A stretch of DNA of 64,000 bases, from positions 1 to 64,000 of the forward strand of contig NZ_AUXS01000028.1 in assembly GCF_001625565.1 (NCBI RefSeq). The letters run 5' to 3'. Below the pieces are notes generated by a model. The model worked only from the letters and a program-made list of their open reading frames with translations. It did no database searches and was not told the origin of the DNA. The position numbers were made by a program, and so were the translations under genes. Position 1 is the stretch's first letter. Every line of letters starts with the position of its first letter. The DNA is from Pseudoalteromonas luteoviolacea NCIMB 1944 (lineage in GTDB: Bacteria > Pseudomonadota > Gammaproteobacteria > Enterobacterales > Alteromonadaceae). Positions 52,293 to 62,600 of the stretch are shown in pieces.

Positions 52293-53696
52293 GTGGCACA
52301 GACTTTATACGATAAAATTTGGCAATCGCACGTGGTTGCCAAAATTAATGAACAAACAGACTTACTATATATCGACAGACACTTGGTGCATGAGGTCACA
52401 TCACCGCAGGCGTTTGCTGGATTGCGAGAGAAAAACCGTCAAGTGCGTTGTCCAGAAAAAACCTTTGCAACCATGGATCACAACGTATCTACCAAAAGCC
52501 GCTCTATAGATGCGGCCAGCGAAGTGAGTAAAAATCAGCTTCAGGCACTGGCAAATAACTGTGCTGAGTTTGGTGTTCAACTTTATGATCTTGATTCTAT
52601 CAATCAAGGCATCGTTCATGTAATGGGCCCGGAGCAAGGGATCACTTTACCCGGTACAACGATAGTGTGCGGCGATAGTCACACCTCTACCCATGGCGCT
52701 TTTGGGGCATTAGCCCATGGCATCGGTACCTCTGAAGTGGAACATGTGTTGGCGACTCAGACGTTGCAACAGAAAAAAGCTAAGTCTCTTAAGATTCAAA
52801 TTAATGGCCAACTACGTCCAACGGTTACTGCGAAAGACTTGATTATGGCAGTGATTGGCGAGCTTGGTACCGCTGGTGGTACAGGCTATGTTGCGGAGTT
52901 TTGTGGCACTGCCATTGAAGCGTTGTCGATGGAATCACGCATGACGCTGTGTAACATGAGTATCGAAATGGGTGCCAAAGCAGGTTTGATTGCGCCGGAT
53001 GAAATTACCTATGCCTATCTGAAAGGCAGGCCGTTTGCGCCCAAAGGGGAAGATTTCGAGCAGGCGGTCGACTATTGGAAAACACTGCACTCGGATGATG
53101 GCGCTTCGTTTGACCGTGTCGTAGAAATGGCCGCTGAAGACATTCAGCCACAGGTGACTTGGGGAACCAGCCCAGAGCAAGTGATTGGTATTGATGAGCC
53201 GATCCCGAACCCAGATGAAGAACAGGACCTAATCAAAGCTGATTCAATGCGTTCTGCATTGAAATATATGGGACTTGAAGCGGGGCAGCGTTTGTCTGAT
53301 GCCAAGGTCGATACGGTGTTTATCGGTTCTTGTACGAATAGCCGGATCGAAGATTTACGCGCAGCGGCAAAAATAGTCGAGGGTAAAAAAGTAGCGCAAG
53401 GCGTTGAAGCGCTTATCGTGCCAGGGTCTGGATTAGTAAAGCAGCAGGCGGAACAAGAGGGTCTTGCGGACATTTTTGTCGCCGCAGGATTTGAATGGCG
53501 CGAACCTGGTTGTTCAATGTGTTTGGCCATGAACGATGACAGATTAGGGGCAGGCAAGCGTTGTGCATCCACATCAAACCGCAATTTCGAAGGGCGCCAA
53601 GGTCGCGGTGGGCGCACCCATTTAGTTAGTCCAGCGATGGCCGCAGCGGCCGCGATCGCAGGTCGATTTACTGATATCCGAGGAGCGCAGGCATGA
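52293..53696 (+). CDS. leuC: 3-isopropylmalate dehydratase large subunit
   Basis: A 467-residue aconitase-family subunit starting at a GTG behind AAGGAAGGATG. It binds a [4Fe-4S] cluster: [11 protein letters not shown] and [13 protein letters not shown] give the Cys ligands. Also seen are [16 protein letters not shown] and [14 protein letters not shown]. It isomerises 2- to 3-isopropylmalate with LeuD. Its last 4 bases overlap leuD (ATGA). Confidence 0.97.
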   Translation: MAQTLYDKIWQSHVVAKINEQTDLLYIDRHLVHEVTSPQAFAGLREKNRQVRCPEKTFATMDHNVSTKSRSIDAASEVSKNQLQALANNCAEFGVQLYDLDSINQGIVHVMGPEQGITLPGTTIVCGDSHTSTHGAFGALAHGIGTSEVEHVLATQTLQQKKAKSLKIQINGQLRPTVTAKDLIMAVIGELGTAGGTGYVAEFCGTAIEALSMESRMTLCNMSIEMGAKAGLIAPDEITYAYLKGRPFAPKGEDFEQAVDYWKTLHSDDGASFDRVVEMAAEDIQPQVTWGTSPEQVIGIDEPIPNPDEEQDLIKADSMRSALKYMGLEAGQRLSDAKVDTVFIGSCTNSRIEDLRAAAKIVEGKKVAQGVEALIVPGSGLVKQQAEQEGLADIFVAAGFEWREPGCSMCLAMNDDRLGAGKRCASTSNRNFEGRQGRGGRTHLVSPAMAAAAAIAGRFTDIRGAQA

Positions 53697-54292
53697 GTGT
53701 ATACCACAGCGGATTAATGGCACCACTAGATAAAAACAATGTGGATACAGATCAAATCATTCCAAAGCAGTTTTTAACGTCGACTAGTCGAGATGGTTTT
53801 GATAAAGCGCTGTTCTATGACTGGCGATACCTAGACAGTGGTGCACCTGATCCGAGCTTTGTCTTGAACTACGCACAGTATCAAGGTGCAACCGTCTTAC
53901 TAACTCGTGATAATTTTGGTTGTGGTTCATCTCGAGAACATGCGCCGTGGGCTTTGAAGCAATATGGCTTTAGCGTGATCTTAGCAGAGAGCTTTGCCGA
54001 TATCTTTTTCAATAACTGCGGCAATAACCAGATGTTGTGTATTGCACTTAGCGCCGACATACTCGATAGCTTATTTGCAGTGTGCGAGCGCCAGCCACAA
54101 GTGAATATTGAAATTGACTTAGCACAGCAAGTTATTCGCAGCGATTATTTTGCAGATATCTCGTTCGATGTACGTTCAGATATCAAAGCGAGATTATTGA
54201 GTGGGTTAGATTTTATTGGAGAAACTGAGCAGCTTAATCATCATATTGATGCGTTTGAGCAACAACTTATCGCCAATCGACCCTGGCAATAA
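53693..54292 (+). CDS. leuD: 3-isopropylmalate dehydratase small subunit
   Basis: A 199-residue aconitase swivel-domain partner of LeuC. Recognised by the N-terminal [17 protein letters not shown] and the catalytic-region [17 protein letters not shown], with [11 protein letters not shown] beyond. It is the last gene of the operon, followed by two terminators. Confidence 0.97.
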   Translation: MSVYHSGLMAPLDKNNVDTDQIIPKQFLTSTSRDGFDKALFYDWRYLDSGAPDPSFVLNYAQYQGATVLLTRDNFGCGSSREHAPWALKQYGFSVILAESFADIFFNNCGNNQMLCIALSADILDSLFAVCERQPQVNIEIDLAQQVIRSDYFADISFDVRSDIKARLLSGLDFIGETEQLNHHIDAFEQQLIANRPWQ

Positions 54293-54304
54293 ACTTTCTG
54301 CACA

Positions 54305-54327
54305 CGACGCCAACCGTCGCATTTTTT
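54305..54327 (+). terminator. First terminator after leuD
   Basis: CGACG, loop, CGTCG followed by CATTTTTTT. It begins 13 bases past the leuD stop. Confidence 0.65.
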
Positions 54328-54334
54328 TGCCATT

Positions 54335-54364
54335 AAGCCAAAGGCATTCTAGCCTTTGGCTTTT
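54335..54364 (+). terminator. Second terminator after leuD
   Basis: Perfect 11-base stem AAGCCAAAGGC / GCCTTTGGCTT, 6-base loop, followed by TT. Tandem with the previous one. Confidence 0.75.
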
Positions 54365-54383
54365 CATATTCAGGAACACAATA

Positions 54384-54986
54384 ATGAACAAGTTTTCTGC
54401 TTCTTTACTGGTTGCCGCAACAATGTTTGCGAGCAGTGCAGCTGTCGCACGCCCTGCGCCTTTAGTGTCTATCCCAACTCACGATGCTTTTTTTGACAAG
54501 ATCAAAGCACATTGTGGAAAAGCATACGAAGGTAAAGTCACGCTAGATAACCATGGCCCAAGTGCATTTAGTGAAGCGCGTTTGGTTATGCATGTGCGTC
54601 GTTGTAATGAGCGCGAATTACAAGTGCCATTTCATGTGGGTAAAGATGCATCACGTACTTGGATCATTACGAAAACGGGAAGTGGTTTAAGCTTGAAACA
54701 CGACCATCGTCACAAAGATGGCAGTGATGACAAGTCGACAATGTACGGTGGTCACACGATAGACGCTGGATTTAATAATGTGCAATCATTCCCAGCAGAT
54801 CAGTACTCTAAAGAGCTTTTTATAGCTCATCAGATACCACAGTCCGCTGGTAATACGTGGCAAATGTTTATCTATGAAGATAAGTTCACATACCGTTTAG
54901 TACGTGAGGGTCGTGAATTTAGAGTGGATTTTGATCTAACTAAGCCGGTTAAAGCGCCAAAAGCGCCTTGGGGTTACCAAGATTAA
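54384..54986 (+). CDS. Exported protein of unknown function
   Basis: A 200-residue protein from the ATG at 54384 (MNKFSASLLVAATMF); a longer frame upstream would overlap leuD and the terminators and is rejected. The signal peptide is cleaved near AVARP. The mature part begins with a conserved-looking CGKAYEGKVTLD and continues with RCNERELQVPFHVGKDASRT, LKHDHRHKDGSDDKSTMYGG, and DKFTYRLVREGREFRVDFDL. Two Cys are about 37 residues apart. I cannot name the family. It is flanked by the leu terminator on one side and a bidirectional hairpin on the other, so it is a single-gene unit. Confidence 0.75.
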   Translation: MNKFSASLLVAATMFASSAAVARPAPLVSIPTHDAFFDKIKAHCGKAYEGKVTLDNHGPSAFSEARLVMHVRRCNERELQVPFHVGKDASRTWIITKTGSGLSLKHDHRHKDGSDDKSTMYGGHTIDAGFNNVQSFPADQYSKELFIAHQIPQSAGNTWQMFIYEDKFTYRLVREGREFRVDFDLTKPVKAPKAPWGYQD

Positions 54987-54998
54987 GCTCCACACTAT

Positions 54999-55025
54999 GC
55001 CAGTATAAAGTGTATTTATACTGGC
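54999..55025. terminator. Bidirectional terminator-like hairpin
   Basis: Perfect 11-base stem GCCAGTATAAA / TTTATACTGGC, loop GTGTA, between two convergent genes. Confidence 0.6.
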
Positions 55026-55035
55026 AAGTTGCACT

Positions 55036-55419
55036 TTATTGCTGTTCTTTTACACACTTTACTTCTACGCGGAGATCGGGTTGATAAGGGCGAGGAAAAG
55101 TTGGTAGACGATCAAAGCTTTGTACGCCTCCATGCAATAATATTTGCGGTTTCACACCTTGGCAAAGGGATTGGCTATGGCGTAATAAAAACACACTTTG
55201 TTGCAAAAAATGGGCGTAAGAATCTGCTTTTATCTGTAAATAATAATGGTCATCGCTATACTTTATTTGTTCGTAATGTACTTTATGATCAAAGTCATAG
55301 TATTTTTCTGTGACGCCTATTTTATTCGGTGTGAAGCTACATGCACTGAGCAGGCCCAATGAGGCAATTGACAGCATTCTCACTGCTTTTTTTCTCACTA
55401 CTGAGGTTAGAAACGGCAT
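55036..55419 (-). CDS. Small lipoprotein
   Basis: About 127 residues from the ATG at 55419; the true start may be the internal GTG or ATG nearer the signal. The signal sequence KKAVRMLSIASLGLLSACS carries the lipobox LLSAC, so the protein should be lipid-anchored. The mature 100 residues are polar with several His/Tyr and two later Cys (SLCQGVK and VKCVKEQQ). No family is seen. It is divergent from the TerB-like gene. Confidence 0.65.
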   Translation of the reverse strand: MPFLTSVVRKKAVRMLSIASLGLLSACSFTPNKIGVTEKYYDFDHKVHYEQIKYSDDHYYLQIKADSYAHFLQQSVFLLRHSQSLCQGVKPQILLHGGVQSFDRLPTFPRPYQPDLRVEVKCVKEQQ

Positions 55420-55478
55420 AACTACATGAAACCAATTATCGGGTATTAATCTCCTAATTGTATCAAAAGGGGCGACAA

Positions 55479-55937
55479 TTGTTAGAACGTATACGATTAT
55501 TTTTGGCAAGTTTAGACACACAATCACAGGCACAAGCACCGCTGGACTTCGCCACGGCATTGGGCGCACTGATGGTTGAGGTAATGAGAGCGGATAACGA
55601 CATTGCGCCAGATGAGCTCACAATGATTGCAAAATTATTGCGACAACACTGTGAATTATCAGAGCAAAGCAGTGAACTTATTCGTACTGAAGCTCAACGA
55701 TTGGTTGATGACGCGATAGATCTGCATCGATTTGTCAAAGTCGTTAATGACAACACCGATGAAGAGGAGCGCATTGAAGTCATTGAGTTACTTTGGATGG
55801 TTGCCTTTGCTGACGGTAAGTTAGATCCACAAGAAGATTACACCGTGCGCAAGTTAGCAGGGCTTATGTATGTTGCGCATGGCGACTTTATCGCCGCCAA
55901 GCTCAACGTCAAAGCGGTGTTAGGTTTGGCAGATTAG
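55479..55937 (+). CDS. TerB-like (tellurite-resistance family) protein
   Basis: About 152 residues, starting at TTG 55479 behind AAAGGGGCGACAA. An upstream TTG at 55458 is less likely. It is an all-helical TerB/DjlA-N-type domain. The metal-binding-like repeats are ALMVEVMRADNDIAPDELTMI and LLWMVAFADGKLDPQEDYTV, where pairs of helices carry the D/E-rich A-D-x-x-(I/L)-x-x-x-E motif. A tellurite phenotype should not be assumed, since isolated TerB proteins are widespread. It converges with the ECF sigma gene, overlapping by 4 bases. Confidence 0.85.
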   Translation: MLERIRLFLASLDTQSQAQAPLDFATALGALMVEVMRADNDIAPDELTMIAKLLRQHCELSEQSSELIRTEAQRLVDDAIDLHRFVKVVNDNTDEEERIEVIELLWMVAFADGKLDPQEDYTVRKLAGLMYVAHGDFIAAKLNVKAVLGLAD

Positions 55938-56455
55938 TGCGTCACTGCCCCTGCTTTTAGTTCATTTTGACAAGATTGAATTGCTTCTTTGATCATAAAG
56001 TTCACCAAGGTTGGAGAGATGTGGTACATCTTGGCGATCTCTTTTTGTTTTAAGCGGCCATCGCGGTAAAAGCTGACAACATTTTGGTGGCGTTTAGACA
56101 GCTTACCAATGGTGTTATTCACTTTATCTGACAGCTGTGCATCGATGTATTTTTCTTCTATATTCGAACTCTCGTCGTCAAACTGCTCTGTTTGAATAGA
56201 CTCTAAATCGACAAGGGATTCGCGATTTTGTTTACGGATCATATCAATCGCGATATTTCTAGCAACCTGATAGCAGTAGCTTTTCGTGTTTTTCACTTGG
56301 CAATCTTGACACTTTGACATACCTGATAAGCGTAGAAAAGTATCCTGTAAAGCGTCCTCAGCCAGATATGGGCAGCGTAGGATATTGTTCAAATAAGCCA
56401 ATAATTTCGCTTCATTCTCAGCAATCACTTTAGACCACTTGTTGCACAGCTGCAC
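55934..56455 (-). CDS. ECF sigma factor (FecI/PvdS-like)
   Basis: A 173-residue sigma-70-family extracytoplasmic-function protein. Region 2 appears as LAYLNNILRCPYLAEDALQDTFLRL and SYCYQVARNIAIDMIRKQNRESL. Region 4 appears as LSKRHQNVVSFYRDGRLKQKEIAKMY, then HISPTLVNFMIKEAI as the -35-binding helix. It has a CQDCQ pair in the linker. A 16/19 Fur box lies just upstream, so it is probably iron-repressed and drives iron-acquisition genes such as the acylase and NRPS region downstream. It has no adjacent FecR-type anti-sigma gene, which resembles PvdS rather than FecI. Confidence 0.88.
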   Translation of the reverse strand: MQLCNKWSKVIAENEAKLLAYLNNILRCPYLAEDALQDTFLRLSGMSKCQDCQVKNTKSYCYQVARNIAIDMIRKQNRESLVDLESIQTEQFDDESSNIEEKYIDAQLSDKVNNTIGKLSKRHQNVVSFYRDGRLKQKEIAKMYHISPTLVNFMIKEAIQSCQNELKAGAVTH

Positions 56456-56495
56456 AGTATTTACTCCTATTTGTACTAAAAGTTTATCCGTAATA

Positions 56496-56514
56496 GATAA
56501 TGCGAATAATTATC
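56496..56514. promoter_or_regulatory. Fur box upstream of the ECF sigma gene
   Basis: GATAATGCGAATAATTATC matches 16 of 19 positions of the Fur consensus GATAATGATAATCATTATC. It is centred 50 bases upstream of the ECF sigma ATG. Confidence 0.8.
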
Positions 56515-56737
56515 ACTATTATGTTATTTTGATCTTCTATTAGCAGTCAAGTGTTTTGTGTGGTTTTACTAATTAAAGGCAAATTAACTACAGCGCAAAG
56601 AAGAGTGGGTTCTTGCAACCTTTGTTATCAAAAATGCAATAATTGGGTTTGTTATTTTCTTTGGTTTTTTGCGGTTTAATTCGTCTTGGGTGCGCGGCTT
56701 TAAATTTTTAACCGTGATTAAGAACTTAAGGAAAGTT

Positions 56738-59170
56738 ATGAAGTTAAAATCTACATTAATCCCTGTTGTGGCGGGTTTTGCCCTAGCAGGTGGTCATATC
56801 TCAGCTCACGAAAGCACTTCAACGATGAGCTTGAGCGAGGATGTTAAAATTACACGCACCCAACATGGTGTGCCACATATTCAAGCTAAGTCACTATTTG
56901 GTTTGGGCTATGGTAATGCATACGCACAGGCGCAAGACCATGCATGTATTTTGGCGGATGGTTATGTACGTGTAAAAGGGGAGCGCGCCAAGTACCTTGG
57001 GCCTCATAAAAATGGTCAGGACAACTTTTTTGTAAGCTTAGATTTAGGCTATAAAATTATTGACTTACATGGTCGAGTGGCGCGGGAGTATGCCAACCTA
57101 TCGGCAGATACTCGAGCGTTGGCAGATGGTTTTGCCGCGGGGTATAACCAGTATTTGCAAGATGTGAGCGTAGGTAAAGCTGCATTGGCCCCAGCTTGTA
57201 GCGGCCAAGCTTGGGTAAAGCCTATCAGTGGTGTTGATGTGGTTGCATCCGTACTGGCCTCAGCGGTACAAAACAGCATTGGCCGTTTGCTAGTGCAAAT
57301 CTTACAGGCGAACCCGGGGACTGGTAATGAATGGTTGCCGACCATCGCCAAGCAGGAGAGCAAGCAGCCACAGCCTTGGTTAATGGCAAGCAACACCAAC
57401 TACCAACCAAAGCAATTGACACAAGGGTCAAATGGCTGGGCAATGGGCCATGAAGTAACTGAGAATGGTCGCGGCCTGCTGTTGGCAAACCCACACTTCC
57501 CATTTAATGGTAATTTACGATTTTGGGCGAACCATGCCAGTGTTGAGGGAGATTTTAGCACCATGGGAGCGTCAGTAATTGGCGTACCTGGGATCGTCAA
57601 TATTGGCTTTAACCAAGATGTGGCTTGGACACATACTTACTCTTCGGCCCGACATGAAGTCATCTACCAGTTAGAATTAAATCCTACAAACCCACTGCAA
57701 TATAAGTTTGATGGTCAGTGGGTCGATATTGAAAAGCATCAGGTCAATGTCGAAGTGTTAACGCCGATGGGCGTGCTGACCATGAAGAAGGACTACTTCA
57801 CCACGCCAATTGGTTATGTTGTCGAAGATCAGAGAAACTTCAAATGGGATAGCAAAAATGCCTACGTGGTACGCGACACGAACCTCAATAACTTAGAGGG
57901 CATAGATCACTGGTTGGCAATGAACCGCGCGTCTAACTTAGATGAGTTTATCGATACCTTTAAAACACTCGATGGTTTGGCATTTAACAACACACTCGTG
58001 GCAGATAAACACGGCGAAGTATTCTATATTGATGACTCCAATGTACCTGACTTACCTGCGGCCGGTGAAGAGCTATTACGTTCACACCCTGTGATTTCTG
58101 AAGTGTACAAGAAAACCCGTATGGCTGTTCTACCGGGAACCAGCAGCGCATTGGTGTATCAGCAAGAAGTACCGTACGAGCGTGCGCCGAAATTGCGTCG
58201 TAACGACTATGTACTCAACGCCAATAACTCATACTGGCTGACCAACCTCAAAGAAAAGCTCAGAGGTTATTCACCACTGTACGGTCATGTTGATTACAAG
58301 CAAACTCGCCGTACTCGCTACAATTTAAACTTGATGCGCTTTGCACGAGGTGCTGATGGTAAGTTTGACCGCCACGAGCTAGAAAGCATTGTGACGGGTA
58401 CCAGTGCGTCATTCGAACTGTATAAGCCAACTGTGATGGCAACCTGTGCTTTGTACGCTGGACAAACGATTGCCGTGACAGAAACATTGAGCATGCCTGT
58501 TGATCCCGCTTGTAAGGCATTCGCAAAATGGGATGGTAAATTTAATGCAGACTCTGTGTCAGCGCCACTGGCAAAAGAGTTCTTTAATTTATTGGAAGAT
58601 GAAGATCTATTGATCCAATTTAATCCTGCCTTCCCTGCGGTGACGCCGAGTATTGTTAAAGCGGAAAAATCAACATTGGTTAAGCTTCTTGCCGCGAGTA
58701 AACAACTTGAAAACGCGGGCTTTGCGATCGATGCGCCACTTGGTGAACTACAGTTTTTACAAAAAGGAGATCGTCGTATCCCTTGGCCGGGTTCACCACA
58801 TAACAGTGGTGGCTTCAACATATACTCCACGACCAATGCCATGGATTTAACCTCGTTCGCACCACAGTATGCTGCGCCAATGAAAGAAGTGCTCAATGAA
58901 AATTGGACAATTAGTACGGGCTTAAGTACCGATGGTTATCCTATCAATTATGGTTCTAGTTGGATGATGGTAGTCGGTTTCGACGAGCATGGACCACAGG
59001 CACGTGGCTTGTTGACTTATTCACAGAGCAATAACCCGAATTCGCCGCACTTCACAGATGCGAGTGAACATTATGCTGCGGGCAAAGGATTAATTGATTT
59101 GCCTTACACAGATGCTCAGATCAAGCAAAATAAAGTCAGTGAAATCACACTTAGCGTGAAAAAAGACTAA
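56738..59170 (+). CDS. Periplasmic Ntn-hydrolase acylase (penicillin acylase / PvdQ-like)
   Basis: An 810-residue protein; the start at 56738 ([19 protein letters not shown]) follows TTAAGGAAAGTT and gives a signal peptide. The precursor would be split into alpha and beta chains before S231 in QGSNGWAMG, the N-terminal nucleophile. [13 protein letters not shown] and [25 protein letters not shown] match the acylase core, and [17 protein letters not shown] [13 protein letters not shown] is seen later. In pyoverdine synthesis PvdQ removes the fatty acid from the precursor in the periplasm. Others in this family cleave acyl-homoserine lactones. The neighbouring fatty-acyl NRPS supports the first role. 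A terminator follows. Confidence 0.88.
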   Translation: MKLKSTLIPVVAGFALAGGHISAHESTSTMSLSEDVKITRTQHGVPHIQAKSLFGLGYGNAYAQAQDHACILADGYVRVKGERAKYLGPHKNGQDNFFVSLDLGYKIIDLHGRVAREYANLSADTRALADGFAAGYNQYLQDVSVGKAALAPACSGQAWVKPISGVDVVASVLASAVQNSIGRLLVQILQANPGTGNEWLPTIAKQESKQPQPWLMASNTNYQPKQLTQGSNGWAMGHEVTENGRGLLLANPHFPFNGNLRFWANHASVEGDFSTMGASVIGVPGIVNIGFNQDVAWTHTYSSARHEVIYQLELNPTNPLQYKFDGQWVDIEKHQVNVEVLTPMGVLTMKKDYFTTPIGYVVEDQRNFKWDSKNAYVVRDTNLNNLEGIDHWLAMNRASNLDEFIDTFKTLDGLAFNNTLVADKHGEVFYIDDSNVPDLPAAGEELLRSHPVISEVYKKTRMAVLPGTSSALVYQQEVPYERAPKLRRNDYVLNANNSYWLTNLKEKLRGYSPLYGHVDYKQTRRTRYNLNLMRFARGADGKFDRHELESIVTGTSASFELYKPTVMATCALYAGQTIAVTETLSMPVDPACKAFAKWDGKFNADSVSAPLAKEFFNLLEDEDLLIQFNPAFPAVTPSIVKAEKSTLVKLLAASKQLENAGFAIDAPLGELQFLQKGDRRIPWPGSPHNSGGFNIYSTTNAMDLTSFAPQYAAPMKEVLNENWTISTGLSTDGYPINYGSSWMMVVGFDEHGPQARGLLTYSQSNNPNSPHFTDASEHYAAGKGLIDLPYTDAQIKQNKVSEITLSVKKD

Positions 59171-59176
59171 AAATCC

Positions 59177-59214
59177 TAGACTGTCGCGCGTCACAGTGGC
59201 GACAGTCTAATTTT
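59177..59214 (+). terminator. Terminator between acylase and MbtH-like genes
   Basis: Perfect 11-base stem TAGACTGTCGC / GCGACAGTCTA, 11-base loop, followed by ATTTTT. Confidence 0.85.
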
Positions 59215-59226
59215 TGGAAAAATGTG

Positions 59227-59427
59227 ATGAGTTTTGACAACGAAAACGGCACTTTTAAAGTAATCATTAACCACGAAGAACAATACTCTTTATGGCCGAG
59301 CTATAAGACGATCCCTGGTGGCTGGAAAGACACGGGCGTAAGCGGTGATAAAGCAACTTGTCTAGAGCATATCAAAACCCATTGGACAGATATGCGTCCT
59401 TTGAGTTTACGCCAAGCTATGGCGTAA
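59227..59427 (+). CDS. MbtH-like protein
   Basis: A 66-residue protein with the conserved MbtH pattern: [37 protein letters not shown] and [12 protein letters not shown], including the family Trp residues. MbtH proteins bind and activate NRPS adenylation domains. The ATG at 59227 is chosen, since a GTG one codon before adds nothing. The ribosome site is weak. It precedes the NRPS by about 210 bases on the same strand. Confidence 0.93.
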   Translation: MSFDNENGTFKVIINHEEQYSLWPSYKTIPGGWKDTGVSGDKATCLEHIKTHWTDMRPLSLRQAMA

Positions 59428-59467
59428 GCAATCAGGTTATTAAGTGATAATGGAACTGGCAATGAAA

Positions 59468-59489
59468 TGATATGGGGTATTCCATATCA
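59468..59489. promoter_or_regulatory. Inverted repeat upstream of the NRPS gene
   Basis: TGATATGG, GGTATT, CCATATCA. It lies in the 211-base gap between the MbtH-like gene and the NRPS. It is a candidate operator or leader hairpin, and the regulator is unknown. Confidence 0.4.
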
Positions 59490-59638
59490 GGCTAGGCTGG
59501 CTTTCACTATCGCTTCATATCATCACCAAGCGAGTTTCTGCCTCTGAAACAAGCACTATTTAAGCGCATCAAACAACAGTTCAGCTACCGGTTATTAGTC
59601 GATATGCGCACAGCTAGTTATATCTCATGGAGTAAATC

Positions 59639-62600
59639 ATGACCGCCATCACCATCATGGATCATTTAGCGCAACATGCCGCGCATCAGCCGGATAAAAC
59701 AGCGCTGGTATGTGTTGACAAAAAAGCACACACACCATGGAGCTTTGGAGAGCTATACACACATAGCCTTATGGTTGCGAGCCATATTCAAAAATACGCC
59801 AAAGCGGGTGACAGAGCACTGATCTTGATGGATACGGGAATTGAGTATGTGGCGAGCTTTTTAGCTTGTCAGTATCTTGGTGTGACCGCCATACCCAGCT
59901 TTCCACCTGAATCGACCAAAGCGCAGCATATTGCGCGCACAGTAGGCATTGCCGAAGACTCAGAAGCCGCAGTGGTACTGACAACCGCGCGTTTTACCAC
60001 GACTGTAGAGGCGTTGGTGGAACAGGTCAGTGGCAGCAAGATGTTGGTCATTGACGAGGCTTGTGAGCAATCTGAACCGGTAGAGCGTCACCCTGCGCAA
60101 TCTGACGAAATTGCATTTTTACAGTATACCTCGGGGTCCACGGCCAAACCCAAAGGGGTGATGGTCAGTCATGGCAATTTATTGGCTAATGAGAAAGCCA
60201 TTGCTGAGGGGATGCAACTCACTGAGCAGGATGTATTGGTAAGCTGGTTGCCTCTTTTTCATGATATGGGCCTAATTGGGGGGCTATTACAGCCCATTTA
60301 TACTGGCTACAAGTTGATACTTTGCTCACCGCGTTATTTTATGGAGCGTCCAGCACGGTGGTTACAGCTCATTGATCAGTATCAGGCAACCATCAGTGGT
60401 GGGCCAGATTTCTCATATCGCTTGTGTATCGAACGCATTAAAGATAAGCAAGTAGCTGATCTTAATCTCAGTAGTTTGCGTGCATTTTTCTCGGGTGCAG
60501 AGCCTATTCGTCACGACACGCTGCTCAATTTTGCTGAAAAATATGCCCCGTTGGGCTTTAAGGCCAGTGCTTTGTACCCTTGTTATGGCTTGGCGGAAGG
60601 CACGTTATTTGTCACCGGCAGTATTCCCGCTCAAGGTGCGGTTATCACGGCGTTCGACAACCGCGCATTGGCATCGGGCAAAGCCATTTTGCAACACGCA
60701 CAAGATAGCAGAGATACGCAAGATTACAGCCATCAAGTGAGCTGTGGTGTGGCGGCCAGTGAGCACCAAGTGCGCATCACTTGCCCATCAAGTTACGATG
60801 AAGTTACAGAGGGCGGAATTGGTGAAATCTGGGTCAGCGGCCCAAGCATCGCATTAGGTTATTGGCGAAACGAACAGGCCACACAAGAAACGTTTGTAGA
60901 GCATGTTGGTAAGCGCTGGTTAAGAACCGGTGACGTGGGTTACTTTTACGCTGGGCAGCTATATATATCAGGCCGTCAAAAAGATTTGATCATCATGAAT
61001 GGCCACAACGTGTACCCACAAGATATTGAGCGTGCGATAGAAGATGCATTGAGTTTTGTGCGCCAAGGTCGTGTGTCGGCTTTTCCAGTGCCCAGTGAAC
61101 AAAGTGGCGAGGGTATTGGCATTGCGATTGAAACGGCCAACGTGTATCGCAATGAGGTGCCAGCAGAACAAACAGCGCTGATTGTCAGAGACTTTATCAT
61201 TGAGCAATTTGGAAACTGCCCTGAGCTGGTATTGCTACTTGACCAAGGAGGGTTGCCAAAAACCTCAAGTGGCAAGTTGCAGCGCAGTGCATGTATGAAG
61301 TTGTTGAACGAGGATAAATTGGCAACTTATGGCGCCTTTACGCTTGTAGACTTGCAGCAGTTATCAACTTGCCACGGTGGGGATGATCAACACCAATGGG
61401 ATGACCTAGCGCGCGGCTTAGCAGACATGTGGCAAAATGTGTTGCGCTACCCAGTTAATCACAATGAGATAGACTTTTTTGCCCTCGGGGGCAGTTCAAT
61501 AAAAGCGGCTTTATTGTTGGCAAAAGTGCAGGAAGCGTATCATTGCCAAATAGATCCAACCGCCGTTTTCGCAGCGCATAAATTTGGTGATTTTTGCCAA
61601 TTGGTGCGTGACAGCATCGCCACGGGTGAGCAGCAACATGTTATCCCTGCGCTGGCACAAAGCACCTATCCACTGAGTGCTCAGCAGCAAAGACAATTAT
61701 TCCTATGGCAGCTAGAACCGCTGAGCAGTGCCTATCATATTGGCGCGAGCTTAACATTACATGGAGACGTAAACGAGGCGCACTTACAAGCAGCAGTTGC
61801 TCATGTTTTAGCGCAACAAGGTGTATTGCGCCACGCATATGGAAAGGATGAGCAAGGCCAATGGCAGCAGCAATTAACGCAGCAAACGCTTAATTGGCAG
61901 TGCGTTGATCACAGTCAACAGCACGACTCAGCACAAACCAGTGTATGGCGCCAAGCTTTTTACCAGCAGCCATTTGCACTTGAACGTGGTGAAAACTTCA
62001 GAGCGGCACTGGTCAAGCAACCAGAAAACCGCTATCAGCTGGTGTTAGTTATGCACCATATTGCCAGTGATGCGTGGAGTTTTGACTTGGTATTGGCTGA
62101 TATCAGCCGTAATTATCAGTTGCTGTGTGAAGGTAAAGCACTGACAACAGCATCTTCTCAAGTGAATTATGGTGATTTCTCTGCTTGGCAGCAGCAGTGG
62201 CTAACAAGCGCTGACGCGCAAAAGCAATTGGCCTATTGGCAAGCGCAATTACAAAGTAACGACGATGAAGAGTTGCTTGTTCCTCAGCACCCAAGGCAAG
62301 CGAATGGACCTGCGCCAATGCAAAGCCAAACGGTGCAGCTGTCATATCAAGAAGTTGAAAAGTTACAGGCGCTTGCTCATAGTCACGGCGCGAGCTTGTT
62401 CATGTTGTTGCTCAGTAGTTTACAGGTATTTTTCTACCGCTATACGGGTAAGCGCAAGCCGCGTATCGGTGTACCGGTTGCCAACCGTCGCTGTTCAGAA
62501 TTGCACTCCTTGATGGGCTTTTTCATCAATACCTTAGTGCAGCGCAACGAGCTGTCGGCGCAGCAAAGTTTTATTGAGGTGTTGTCTGCAACCAAGGTGC

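Noticed and set aside
54216..54383. Long N-terminal extension of the exported protein at 54384
   Set aside because: It overlaps leuD and two terminators, and the signal peptide begins at 54384.
55479..55937. Tellurite-resistance operon
   Set aside because: Only one TerB-like gene is present, without terZ/terD or terC, so a tellurite phenotype is not implied.
56738..59170. Quorum-quenching acyl-homoserine-lactone acylase as sole function
   Set aside because: The family includes such enzymes, but the FAAL-NRPS and Fur-linked sigma neighbours fit a biosynthetic deacylase better. It is kept as a secondary possibility.
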